The notes beneath the pieces are model-generated. The model saw only the letters and a program-made list of their open reading frames with translations. It had not been told where the DNA came from and did not search any database. Below, one piece after another: positions 29,484-37,808 of a DNA stretch of 38,331 nucleotides. Source of the stretch: Bacillota bacterium. GTDB lineage: Bacteria > Bacillota > UBA4882 > UBA10575. The number at the start of each line of letters is the position of its first letter. Position 1 is the first letter of the stretch. Where the stretch lies: assembly GCA_029782135.1 (NCBI GenBank), contig JAKOVI010000025.1, positions 1 to 38,331 on the forward strand, given 5' to 3'. The translations under genes were made by a program, and so were the position numbers.

Positions 29484-31649
29484 TTAAGGCTGTGTTTCGG
29501 AATCCGGTTCCGGTTTCGGCTTGAAGAAGGGGAATGGCTTCCCGAAGAGCAGTTCCCAAAGGTCCCGCGGGGCATGGCAGACCTCGCACGTGGACATCGG
29601 GTGCTCTCCCCAGGGGAACTCCCGCTCCTCCACCGCTTGGCAGTAGGCATTCGGCAAGAGCCCGCTTTCCCGGCAGATCCGGAGTTTGATCCGGCGATGC
29701 TCTGCGCAGTAAACCGTCGGTTCATGTCCGAAGAGGAAATGTTCCTGACGGGTGGGGCAATTTGGCGTCGCCAAAAGCCCGCTTTCCCGGCAGATCCGCC
29801 GGGTGACGATCCCGGCCGGCGGGGTGAACGGTTGGGCGAGGGTCTCCGCCAGCGCCTTATTCATAAAATTGGCCCAGATTGGGGCGGCCAGTGCGCCGCC
29901 GCCGGCCGGTAAAGGTTTGTTCTGGTCGTCCCCGATGTAGACCACCGCAATGAGCTGGGGAGTATAACCGATAAACCAGGCATCCCGGTTTTCCTGGGTG
30001 GTGCCGGTTTTCCCGGCCGCTGGTCGGCGGAGCCGGTTACTGATCCCGGCGGCGGTCCCGCCCGGGCGGAGCGCATCCTCCAGGACCGAAGTGACCAGGA
30101 AGGCCAGCCGCGGATCGAGGACCTGGCGGGTCCGGGGTTTACGCTCCCAGATCAGTTTCCCCTGCGCATTATAGATCCGTTGGACCGCCCAAAGCGGGGT
30201 GGATTGTCCCTGCCCGGCGAGGGGCAGGTAAGCCTGGAGCAGTTCGAACGGGGTGACTTCGGAAGTCCCCAGCGCGAGTGAGAGGTTTTCCGGCAGGGGT
30301 GAGGTGATCCCGAGCCGCCGGGCCATGTTAATTGTCGGTGTGATCCCCAACCGGTAATGCAGCGAAACCGCTACAATATTACAGGAAGTGGCTAAGGCTT
30401 CGCGTAAGGTCAGATCCCTTTGGTGGTAAGGGTTGTTGCCATAGTCCCGCGGTTGATACATCCCTTTGTCGGTAGGAAGGGAGAGCGCCTGGCAAGGGAC
30501 GGTCGAGGCGAGATGGTATCCGGCTTCCAGGGCCGCCAGGTAGACAAAGGGTTTGAAAGCGGATCCCGGTTGCCGGTAGGCTTTCAAAGCCCGGTTAAAC
30601 GGTGTTTTAAGATAATCTGTACCGCCGACCAGCGCCCGGATCGCACCGTTGCGCGGATCGGCGGCAATTAATGCCCCTTGTGGCTGCAGGTTTTGCTGGA
30701 TCGGGCTGAGTCCGTTTTTCAGCGCTTCTTCCGCCGCTTGCTGCATGGGCAGGGAAAGCGTGGTTTCAATACGTAACCCGCTACTTTGGATCTCATCCCT
30801 GGAGAGGCGTAAAATCTCCTCCGTCTCCGCCAGGACGTAATCGAGGAAATAATGGGCTTGTTTCGTGTTCTGTTTCAGACCGGGGAGACGGAGCGGTTCC
30901 TGCAGAATCTCCTCCTTCTCCGCGTCCGTGATGTAGCCGACCGTCACCATGCGTTGGAGAACGGTCTTAATCCGTTGGCGGGCGCCTTCCTCGTTCAGGT
31001 AAGGAGAGTAAAGAGCGGGGCCTTTCGGGAGGCCGGCCAAGAGCGCCCACTCGATCCGGTTCAGTTCGGCCAGGGGTAAGCCAAAATAGGTTTGCGCCGC
31101 GGTTTGCACCCCGAAAGCGCCGTGGCCGAAATAAATCTGGTTCAGATAAAGCTCCAGGATCTCGTCTTTACTGTAATGCAGTTCCATCCGGAGAGCGAGG
31201 AATAGTTCTTTGATCTTGCGGAGTAACGTTTTTTCCGCCGAGAGATAGCCGTTTTTGACGACCTGTTGGGTGATGGTACTAAAGCCCTGCAGCCCTTGGC
31301 GGACGAACAGATTATGATAGACGGCCCGGCAAAAACTGACCGGGCTGAACCCGTTATGCTGGTAAAAGCGGTGATCTTCTACTGCCAGAAAGGCTTTCTG
31401 CAGAAATGGCGGGATTGCGGAGAGCGGGACCGGCTGCCGGTTCTCCCGGAATAAAAGGCTAATGACCTCCCCGTCGGCGCTTAAAATCTGCGTGGTGACC
31501 GGCTGTTCCGGCGGCGCCAACGGCAAGCACAAAAAGACCAAGACGCAGCCGGCCATTACCAGCATGATTTGCAGGCTAAGCCGGCGCCAGTTGAAGATCA
31601 CTTTGGGACAACCCTCTTTGTTCACTTCCTGTTTTTCCATTTCATACAT
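29484..31649 (-). CDS. Class A penicillin-binding protein (PBP1A family)
   Basis: 721 residues from the ATG at 31649, chosen because AGGTGGG lies seven bases upstream; earlier starts (31676, or TTG 31745) have weaker sites and the longest would overlap the neighbouring 46-residue gene's terminator. One membrane helix at about 24-44 is followed by the GT51 glycosyltransferase with Glu91 in VEDHRFYQH. The transpeptidase has SAFK (Ser363), SCN (Ser422) and KTG (Lys547) motifs. The C-terminus carries two copies of an ICRESGLL...C...C-type module and a final CEVCH, which may bind metal. It polymerises and cross-links peptidoglycan. Its position next to the MoxR/vWA operon is suggestive but it has its own terminator. 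Confidence 0.93.
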   Translation of the reverse strand: MYEMEKQEVNKEGCPKVIFNWRRLSLQIMLVMAGCVLVFLCLPLAPPEQPVTTQILSADGEVISLLFRENRQPVPLSAIPPFLQKAFLAVEDHRFYQHNGFSPVSFCRAVYHNLFVRQGLQGFSTITQQVVKNGYLSAEKTLLRKIKELFLALRMELHYSKDEILELYLNQIYFGHGAFGVQTAAQTYFGLPLAELNRIEWALLAGLPKGPALYSPYLNEEGARQRIKTVLQRMVTVGYITDAEKEEILQEPLRLPGLKQNTKQAHYFLDYVLAETEEILRLSRDEIQSSGLRIETTLSLPMQQAAEEALKNGLSPIQQNLQPQGALIAADPRNGAIRALVGGTDYLKTPFNRALKAYRQPGSAFKPFVYLAALEAGYHLASTVPCQALSLPTDKGMYQPRDYGNNPYHQRDLTLREALATSCNIVAVSLHYRLGITPTINMARRLGITSPLPENLSLALGTSEVTPFELLQAYLPLAGQGQSTPLWAVQRIYNAQGKLIWERKPRTRQVLDPRLAFLVTSVLEDALRPGGTAAGISNRLRRPAAGKTGTTQENRDAWFIGYTPQLIAVVYIGDDQNKPLPAGGGALAAPIWANFMNKALAETLAQPFTPPAGIVTRRICRESGLLATPNCPTRQEHFLFGHEPTVYCAEHRRIKLRICRESGLLPNAYCQAVEEREFPWGEHPMSTCEVCHAPRDLWELLFGKPFPFFKPKPEPDSETQP

Positions 31650-31690
31650 TTCTATTCCCACCTGACGCTTTACCATGCCAAAAAGATCCC

Positions 31691-31718
31691 GAAAAGAAAA
31701 CGCCCTAGGTTCCGGGCG
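31691..31718 (-). terminator. Terminator overlapping the stop codon of the 46-residue gene
   Basis: On the minus strand CGCCC (31718-31714... read leftward) pairs with GGGCG, followed by TTTTCTTTT (31700-31692). The stem loop includes the TAG stop of the small gene at 31705. It separates the DUF4912/branching-enzyme transcript from the penicillin-binding protein gene. The stem is short (5 bp), so termination may be partial. Confidence 0.6.
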
Positions 31719-31845
31719 GTTCTCCTTCCTTCTTATCCGGGGCAAGTTTCAGGTTTTTCCGTGACAAGCGGTGATAATCCAGGGGTTTTCTCCCCCAGAG
31801 TTTGCGGTTCATCCGGGCCAACTTGGCGAGAAACCGGTTTTTCAT
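31705..31845 (-). CDS. 46-residue basic protein of unknown function
   Basis: A short gene too small for most annotation pipelines. ATG 31845 is preceded by AAAAGGAG with an eight-base spacer, one of the better ribosome binding sites in the window. The protein (MKNRFLAKLARMNRKLWGRK, then PLDYHRLSRKNLKLAPDKKE and GEPPGT) is strongly basic in its first 35 residues, has no hydrophobic segment and ends in a short acidic/proline tail. It lies 25 bases after the GH57 branching enzyme gene on the same strand and is followed by a terminator, so it is the last cistron of that operon. I do not recognise the family; nucleic-acid or ribosome binding is possible from its charge alone. Confidence 0.7.
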   Translation of the reverse strand: MKNRFLAKLARMNRKLWGRKPLDYHRLSRKNLKLAPDKKEGEPPGT

Positions 31846-31870
31846 GCTGTAAACTCCTTTTGCCCCAACA

Positions 31871-33496
31871 TTACAAAGCGAGCGCGAGGTTCTCCACTTT
31901 CCTGTTGATGTGCGGGTGTGACGCGTAGACCCGGTAATCAAGGTCGGGAAAGATGTTATCCCGGTACTCAAGCTCCCGGAGCCACCCTTCATCGATCTGG
32001 TCGTTGACCACCTGGTGATGCAGGTCCAGAAAACGGCCAAGATGGTCTTGGGTTCGCTTGACCGCGTACGGGACGACGGTACCGGTCTTCATGATGAAGG
32101 CCCAGTCGCTGCTCTGCGCCAGTAACAGTTCCCGGGCCGCCTGGTTGAGGGCCCGCCGCTTCAGTCCGGTGGCTTCGGGGTAGGTATTGGCTAGTTCCAC
32201 CATGAGCCGCGCCGCGCGGTGGAGATGCCGGTAGATCCAGTCGTTGCTTCCTTCCAGCCACACCTCGTTGAACCCTTTGTATCCCCAACTGGAGAGGGAA
32301 GGAGTGCTGACCTGGTTCCGGGGGTAAAGGGCCAGGTAATCGCTGGGGGTAACCATTTTGATCGTTTTCTGGTCATAATAGAGCTTCCGGATTAAAAAGT
32401 CGATCCACTGGGGACCTTCGAACCACCAGTGGCCGAAGAGTTCCGCATCATACGGAGAGACGATAATCGGCCGGCGGTCCAGGATGGAGGCGAGATACTC
32501 AATCTGTTTCTCCCGGTTGAACATGAAATTACCGGCGTGGATCGCGGCCTTCTCCCGGGCCCAATCCGGATTGTACGGTTGTTTGTCGTGGGTTTTCCCG
32601 GTGATCCGGTAGTATTTAATCCCGGTGTTGATCCGGAGACCACAGGGATGGATGTACGGTTTGATATACTCATACTCAAGGTCGAAACCGATATCGCGGT
32701 AAAACTCCCGGTAATCGTAGTCGCCGGGATAACCCTCCTGGGCGCTCCAGACCTGTTTCGAGGATTCCAGATCCCGTCCGAAGGCGGCCACCCCCGACGG
32801 GCAATAGATCGGGGCAAAGTTGCCGTATTTCGGGCGCGGCGAGGCATGGAGGATCCCGTGGGCATCGGTGAAAAAGTAGCGCAGTCCGTATTCCCGCAAG
32901 ATCTCGTCATCGCCCGGCTGGTAACCGCATTCCGGCAACCAGATCCCGCGCGGGGGACGGCCGAGGGCGCGGGTGTGGTATTCCACCGCATAATGCACCT
33001 GGGCCCGGACCGCTTCCCGCTGGAGCATTAAGGGAAGGTAACCGTGGGTCGCGCCGCAGGTGATGAGCTCCAGGTACCCTTCGTCCTGCAGGCGTTTGAA
33101 AGCGGTCACCAGGTTACGCTGGCATTTTTCGAGGAAATACCAACGGGCGTAGGTGAATAAGTCACGATAGTAGTAAGCCATGCGGTTGAAATCCGGCAGC
33201 CAGCGCGTCCGTTCAATCTCTTTCTCCGCCAGTTCGATCAGCTTCTCAATGTGCCGCCGGTAGCGCTCCTGGAGCAACGGGTCCTGGAACATGGAAAGGA
33301 GGGGCGGGGTCAGACTCATCGTCAACCGGTATTTGACCCCGTCCTCCGCCAGCTTTTCAAAGACTTTGAGCAAGGGGATATAGGTTTCGGTAATCGCTTC
33401 GAACAACCAGTTCTCTTCCAGGAAATATTCGTGCTCCGGATGGCGGATATACGGCAGATGGGCATGGAGCACCAATGCCAGGTAACCTTTCTCCAT
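31871..33496 (-). CDS. GH57-family 1,4-alpha-glucan branching enzyme (DUF1957 C-terminal domain)
   Basis: 541 residues from the ATG at 33496 with GGAGG eight bases upstream; a TTG at 33511 would start within the ribosome binding site. GH57 conserved regions are visible: HAHLPYIRHP near the N-terminus, the nucleophile region WLPECGYQPG (Glu) around residue 185, and SPYDAELFGHWWFEGP (acid/base Asp) around residue 350. The C-terminal helical DUF1957 domain ends the protein. Enzymes of this type (as in Thermococcus and Thermus) introduce alpha-1,6 branches into glycogen-like glucans. It follows the DUF4912 gene by 53 bases and precedes the small basic gene. Confidence 0.93.
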   Translation of the reverse strand: MEKGYLALVLHAHLPYIRHPEHEYFLEENWLFEAITETYIPLLKVFEKLAEDGVKYRLTMSLTPPLLSMFQDPLLQERYRRHIEKLIELAEKEIERTRWLPDFNRMAYYYRDLFTYARWYFLEKCQRNLVTAFKRLQDEGYLELITCGATHGYLPLMLQREAVRAQVHYAVEYHTRALGRPPRGIWLPECGYQPGDDEILREYGLRYFFTDAHGILHASPRPKYGNFAPIYCPSGVAAFGRDLESSKQVWSAQEGYPGDYDYREFYRDIGFDLEYEYIKPYIHPCGLRINTGIKYYRITGKTHDKQPYNPDWAREKAAIHAGNFMFNREKQIEYLASILDRRPIIVSPYDAELFGHWWFEGPQWIDFLIRKLYYDQKTIKMVTPSDYLALYPRNQVSTPSLSSWGYKGFNEVWLEGSNDWIYRHLHRAARLMVELANTYPEATGLKRRALNQAARELLLAQSSDWAFIMKTGTVVPYAVKRTQDHLGRFLDLHHQVVNDQIDEGWLRELEYRDNIFPDLDYRVYASHPHINRKVENLALAL

Positions 33497-33549
33497 AAAA
33501 ATAACCTCCAATCGATCCCGCCTCAGAGGTTTAAATCATCAGGCTATCA

Positions 33550-34575
33550 TCAACGGGTTTCCTTTGAGACGATCGGCGTAATCGTGATCTGGTCCGCCCC
33601 GTCCGCCGAGCGGGCGGTGACCGGGAGCGACATTACCCCGTCGGGCAAAGCCAGGCGGACGGTGAAGGTACCGTCCGGACGGAGTGCCACCGGCTGCCCG
33701 TTTAAAGTGAGGGTCGCATCCGGTTCGGTCGCACCGTAAACAATTAATTCCGTGTTCAGCACCAACCAAAAACGCCGTTCCTGCGGGGGACGCCCGGCCG
33801 GGCTGCTGATCCCGATGCTGCTGACGGCGGCGGAGCCCATCTCCCGTTCCAAGCGTTTGAGGAGCGACTCGACCAACTCCACGGAACCAGCTGCCGGGCC
33901 GCCGCCGGCCAAGCGGTAGAGACGAAGGAAGTCCTCTTCGATGATCATCCATTCCTCGTCAATCACCTCGGACATGCAGTCACGCGGTGTCACAACGGCA
34001 TTGGATGAGGCAAGCGTGATAAACTCGCCGGAAGGGGAGTAATAGCCAAGATCAACAATATATTTCCGGTTCGGTTGGACATTGATGTACCAGTTATTTG
34101 CCTGCGGGGAGACCGGGATATTAAAAAACTCCGGTTGACCGCCACCGGATTCCGGCTCCTTCCGCACCCTTAAACTCAGGGGGACATGGTCCCAGTTGCC
34201 GTAGTCCTTGATTAACGCAGCCTTGATACCGGCGTCCAGATCCCAGTAGGTATAAAGCCAGTAGGGATCCCGTACCAGAAGAGTTATTCTTGTTTCATTA
34301 TAATAAGGGGGTAATTGGTATACTTTTTCTTCAATCCGTTCCGTGCAGTACTGCTCTTCCTGGATTAAACCTGTAGTATAAATGGGCTCGGGAGGCCGCA
34401 CAGGGGGTTGTTCGGGCGCTTGTGTGCCGGTGGCGGTTTTGGTCTCTTGGGTGATTGCGGTCAGGCTTTCGATTAATTCTTCTTTGGTCATACGCGACCG
34501 GTTTTTAATCTTCATCTCTTTGGCCAGGGCAAGCAGCTCCGCTTTGCTCTTGCCCGCCAGATCCTGCTGGGTCAT
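33550..34575 (-). CDS. DUF4912-domain protein with Rho-N/SAP-like N-terminus
   Basis: 341 residues from the ATG at 34575, with GGGGGATT upstream; the longer frame adds 47 unrelated residues. Residues 1-40 (MTQQDLAGKSKAELLALAKE, then MKIKNRSRMTKEELIESL) resemble the Rho N-terminal/SAP-type helical domain. A proline-rich linker leads to DUF4912 (about 95-225), recognisable by ITLLVRDPYWLYTYWDLD. The C-terminal LVLNTELIVYGATEPDATLTLNG and FTVRLALPDG segment has a carbohydrate-binding-like beta fold. It is followed by the branching enzyme gene, a pairing also seen in other bacteria, so a role in glycogen or glucan binding is likely but unproven. Confidence 0.88.
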   Translation of the reverse strand: MTQQDLAGKSKAELLALAKEMKIKNRSRMTKEELIESLTAITQETKTATGTQAPEQPPVRPPEPIYTTGLIQEEQYCTERIEEKVYQLPPYYNETRITLLVRDPYWLYTYWDLDAGIKAALIKDYGNWDHVPLSLRVRKEPESGGGQPEFFNIPVSPQANNWYINVQPNRKYIVDLGYYSPSGEFITLASSNAVVTPRDCMSEVIDEEWMIIEEDFLRLYRLAGGGPAAGSVELVESLLKRLEREMGSAAVSSIGISSPAGRPPQERRFWLVLNTELIVYGATEPDATLTLNGQPVALRPDGTFTVRLALPDGVMSLPVTARSADGADQITITPIVSKETR

Positions 34576-34776
34576 TCCAATCCCCCTTCCGTCGAATACT
34601 AAATAAAAAGAAGACCCGCCTAAAAAATCACTTCTTATAATATGGCTCAGTGATTTCCGAAATATACTAAATTTATTTGCCACACCGGCGCAGGCAGGAA
34701 TAAAACCCTTTGCCAAGAATAAGATGATGATCTCTGCGCTCTATAGACTATACACTACCCTTGGAGGAGGGAAAAA

Positions 34777-36177
34777 ATGCATTTCCTGAAAAAAACCGGT
34801 TTGCTGATCTTGCTGACTGTGACTCTTCTTGTTTCCCCCCTCTCCTGGGCGGCAACTCCCACCGCACTCCTCGCCAAACAGGATTATTTATACGATGCCT
34901 TTTTTAAATTGGAAACCGTGGATCTGATCGGCCGTGGAAACGACCAACTGGTGGTTTTGGGCCGGGATTACACCGGCCAGCGGATCTCAGTACAGTTGCT
35001 CAGCTGGGCGAATGGCGATCTGGTCTCCGAGTGGGAGAGTCCGAATCTGATTGCCGAACGCCCCGTGGCGATGGCGGCCGGGGCGCCGCTGCCAACCGGG
35101 GAACAGGTTATTCTGGTTTTGACCCAAAAGCACCTTTACCTTTATACATACCAAAATGAGAGAATTACCCTCTTTGACCAAATTTATCATGCCCTTTCTC
35201 CTTTTGATTTATCCGTTGCCGACCTTGACGGCGATGGTATTGATGAACTGTTAATCGTCAACCTGGGGAAACGGATGGCGAATTACGACGAGAAAGTGGT
35301 TGATGTTTATCGCCTGGACGGGCATGAACTGCGAAAGCTCGGAAGCAGTCCCCTTTTAGGCAATATCCGTTGTCTGGTTGGCGGCGACCTGGATGGGGAC
35401 GGCCGGGCGGAAGTCGTGGTTGAGTCGGGTTTAAGCTACCGGGCCGGTACTTTCACGTTACTCCGCTGGGAGCCCGCGGAAGCCCGGCTCGTTCCAGCGA
35501 TCAAAGGGCAGAAACTGCTTTCCTCTTTGGCCCTGGGCATGCAAGTGGTCTCCGAAGGGAAAAAGCGTGCTCTACTCTATACCGCCGACGGGTGGGGTAG
35601 GCTCAACTTCTTTCAGGTCGAAAAGGACAAGTTTCTAAGCTCCCGGCCCGAATACTCCTTCCCGAACGGCCTGGTCGGCGTGGCCGCCGGTGATCTGGAC
35701 GGGGACGGGCGGATCGAAGGAGTCGTTGCCGGGCATCCCAATAACCTGATGGTCTTCTCCATTGATATCCCGGAAGAGACTGCGCTCCTTGAAGAAATAA
35801 CAGTTGAAGGGAGCGCACAACCGGAAGCGGTGGCCGCAGTGGAGATGAGCCCGGAAACCGGAGCCGGAGGGGAAATGATCCCGGAGGAAAACGGGGAAAT
35901 AACCGGGAGCGGAGCTGAGCCTGGCAAAGAAGGCGGAAAGAGAGCGGAGAGCGCAGGAGGAGAAGAGGCGGCCAGCACGGAAGGGGAAAAGGGAAACCCG
36001 CCGGCGGCAGTTCCCGGGGCGAAGAGCGAAACGGGAAGTGCGATCGCCGGGAGCGGGGGAGAAGCCAGAACAGGCGATCACGAAGAGCAGGCCGCCGTGG
36101 CCAAAACTGAGGAGACGACCAAAGAAGAAAGTGGAATCACCATCAGTGGCGAAGTTGAAGTTACGGTTGAGTGGTAA
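34777..36177 (+). CDS. Secreted FG-GAP/VCBS repeat protein with long acidic tail
   Basis: 466 residues. A signal peptide occupies about 1-25 (MHFLKKTGLLILLTV... SWA). Residues 26-335 form a beta-propeller-like domain with three calcium-binding type motifs DLDGDG at 149, 204 and 306, as in FG-GAP/VCBS repeats. Residues about 340-460 are a low-complexity tail rich in Glu, Gly, Ala, Ser and Thr, ending ISGEVEVTVEW. ATG 34777 has GGAGGAGGG upstream. It probably acts at the cell surface, binding carbohydrate or another protein. It is divergent from DUF4912 (201-base gap); the promoter there is not obvious to me. Confidence 0.82.
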   Translation: MHFLKKTGLLILLTVTLLVSPLSWAATPTALLAKQDYLYDAFFKLETVDLIGRGNDQLVVLGRDYTGQRISVQLLSWANGDLVSEWESPNLIAERPVAMAAGAPLPTGEQVILVLTQKHLYLYTYQNERITLFDQIYHALSPFDLSVADLDGDGIDELLIVNLGKRMANYDEKVVDVYRLDGHELRKLGSSPLLGNIRCLVGGDLDGDGRAEVVVESGLSYRAGTFTLLRWEPAEARLVPAIKGQKLLSSLALGMQVVSEGKKRALLYTADGWGRLNFFQVEKDKFLSSRPEYSFPNGLVGVAAGDLDGDGRIEGVVAGHPNNLMVFSIDIPEETALLEEITVEGSAQPEAVAAVEMSPETGAGGEMIPEENGEITGSGAEPGKEGGKRAESAGGEEAASTEGEKGNPPAAVPGAKSETGSAIAGSGGEARTGDHEEQAAVAKTEETTKEESGITISGEVEVTVEW

Positions 36178-36196
36178 GACACATAACTGGAATCTC

Positions 36197-36225
36197 CGGG
36201 CCGGAGCAAATGCAGCTCCGGCCCG
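36197..36225 (+). terminator. Terminator after the FG-GAP protein gene
   Basis: CGGGCCGGAGC (36197-36207) pairs perfectly with GCTCCGGCCCG (36215-36225) around the loop AAATGCA and leads into TGCCTTGTTT. The stem is very strong but the T-tract poor. The remaining bases up to 36437 contain no gene or site I recognise. Confidence 0.72.
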
Positions 36226-36437
36226 TGCCTTGTTTGGCGAGATGTTGTTGGCGACGGCATCATCTTAGGCGGGCGCTTTATCGATCAAGATGGGCAAGAG
36301 CGTTTCAGTATCCCCAAAAGGATAAGAAATAGTTTACCAAATCGATCCTCGTTTTAAACTAGATTTAATATTCATTGGCAGGGTTCTGTCGTAAGGTGGT
36401 TAATAATAAGGTGAGAGCTTAGATGGAGGGCGTAACA

Positions 36438-36923
36438 ATGAGAAAACTAATCGTCGGTGTGATGGGCGGCGGAGAAGGCGCCTCGCCCCAGGTCTGCGAA
36501 ACGGCATATAAACTCGGCAGCTTGATTGCCAAAGAGGGCTGGGTCCTCTTAAACGGGGGCTGGGGTGTCGGGGTCATGGAAGCATCCGCCCGGGGCGCCA
36601 AGGAGAACAATGGTTTGACCGTCGGAATTCTGCCGGACCGGCATACCGATTTGGCGTCGAAGTATATTGATATTCCGATTCTGACCGGCATGGGCGACGG
36701 CCGGAATTATATTAATATTCTCACCAGCGATGTGGTGGTGGCCCTCCCGGGACGTTCCGGGACCATCTCCGAGATCGCCCTTGCGTTAAAGAACGGGAAA
36801 AACGTTATTTTGCTCGATTTTCCGTTAGGGGATCTCTTTGTGGAGTACCAAAAAGCCGGGATTATGGTATTGGTCAAGAAGCCGGAAGAAGTAATCGAAC
36901 AGATTAAAAAGCTTTTCTCTTAA
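36438..36923 (+). CDS. LOG/TIGR00725-family protein (nucleotide phosphoribohydrolase-like Rossmann fold)
   Basis: 161 residues from the ATG at 36438, which has GGAGGG seven bases upstream; the ATG at 36423 overlaps that site. The protein is one Rossmann-like domain with GVMGGGEGA near the N-terminus, GGWGVGVMEAS at 40-50 and PGRSGTISE at 104-112, a variant of the PGGxGTxxE motif of LOG/lysine decarboxylase-like proteins. The second glycine of that motif is Arg here, as in the TIGR00725 subgroup. Relatives bind nucleotides or cleave nucleoside monophosphates; the true substrate of this subgroup is not known. It lies 66 bases before the TVP38-like gene and may be cotranscribed. Confidence 0.86.
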   Translation: MRKLIVGVMGGGEGASPQVCETAYKLGSLIAKEGWVLLNGGWGVGVMEASARGAKENNGLTVGILPDRHTDLASKYIDIPILTGMGDGRNYINILTSDVVVALPGRSGTISEIALALKNGKNVILLDFPLGDLFVEYQKAGIMVLVKKPEEVIEQIKKLFS

Positions 36924-36989
36924 TCGCTTTCACACTATTGCGGGATGGGGTCTGTGGTCGCTGCGGGACAGCGAACGCGAGGTTGGCGG

Positions 36990-37685
36990 ATGAAACAACG
37001 AATCATCATAGTCTTAAGCTTAAGCGGTGTGGTGCTTTTGCCCCTTTTCTTTCCTCTGCTCCAAAGAGTTTATGGGAAGATGATGGGGATCTATGGTTCG
37101 GTTGCCGGTTTTGAAGAATTTATCGCCGGTTTTGGCTGGTGGGCGCCGCTCGCTTTTTTTCTGCTCCAGGTCTTACAGGTGATTATCTCCCCAATTCCCG
37201 GAAATATTACTTCCTTTGCCGGCGGGGCGCTCTTTGGGTTTGGCTTCGGGTTTTTCCTCAGTGCGGTAGCGATTCTGAGCGGGTCGTTGATCGCCTTTTT
37301 TTTAGTCCGGATTTATGGCCGCCCGCTGCTCTTCCGGTTTGTCAAGGAAGCAACGATCGCAAAATACAATAAAGTCTTTACTGGGAAAAAACTGATCATC
37401 CTGTTTCTCCTCTTTCTTTTCCCCTTCATTCCCGACGATGCCCTCTGTTTCCTGGCCGGTTTTTCCAGCCTGCCTGCGCCTCTTTTTATCCTCCTGATCA
37501 TCCTGGGGCGGTTACCCGGGATTCTGGTCGCCACTTTACTGGGGGCCGGTTTGGATGAGATCGCCTTATCCCCGTGGTTGAGCGTGGCCCTTGGGGCGTT
37601 GGTCCTGCTTACCGGTGGCGTGTGGCTCAAGTATGCCAAACAGATTGAGGACTGGCTTGTCGACCGTTTCGGTTTAAATTCGTAA
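36990..37685 (+). CDS. TVP38/TMEM64 (DedA-superfamily) membrane protein
   Basis: 231 residues from the ATG at 36990, with GAGG seven bases upstream; the ATG at 36945 adds 15 residues that do not look conserved. Six hydrophobic segments are seen. The VTT/DedA core is clear: VIISPIPGNITSFAGGALFG, then GFFLSAVAILSGSLIAFFLVR with YGRP, and LFPFIPDDALCFLAG further on. Members are thought to be scramblase- or antiporter-like membrane proteins handling undecaprenyl phosphate or other lipids. Placed after the LOG-like gene and followed by a strong terminator, it ends that two-gene unit. Confidence 0.88.
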   Translation: MKQRIIIVLSLSGVVLLPLFFPLLQRVYGKMMGIYGSVAGFEEFIAGFGWWAPLAFFLLQVLQVIISPIPGNITSFAGGALFGFGFGFFLSAVAILSGSLIAFFLVRIYGRPLLFRFVKEATIAKYNKVFTGKKLIILFLLFLFPFIPDDALCFLAGFSSLPAPLFILLIILGRLPGILVATLLGAGLDEIALSPWLSVALGALVLLTGGVWLKYAKQIEDWLVDRFGLNS

Positions 37686-37756
37686 CCGCTTGTGCATGGA
37701 AACAGGTTGCAAGAAGAGGAACAAGTTGCACGCGAAGAAAATGAACAAAGGAGCAG

Positions 37757-37784
37757 GCGCCTCCCGGCCGGGGAGGCGCTTTTT
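37757..37784 (+). terminator. Rho-independent terminator after the TVP38-like gene
   Basis: GCGCCTCCC (37757-37765), loop GGCCG, GGGAGGCGC (37771-37779), then TTTTT (37780-37784). It is placed between the rightward membrane protein gene and the convergent rhamnose isomerase remnant. Confidence 0.9.
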
Positions 37785-37808
37785 GTTCAGGCAAGTGGCA
37801 GGAGGCGA

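Noticed and set aside
32429-33031. Plus-strand 200-residue frame opposite the GH57 gene
   Set aside because: The opposite strand encodes a catalytic GH57 domain with conserved motifs; this frame is a shadow.
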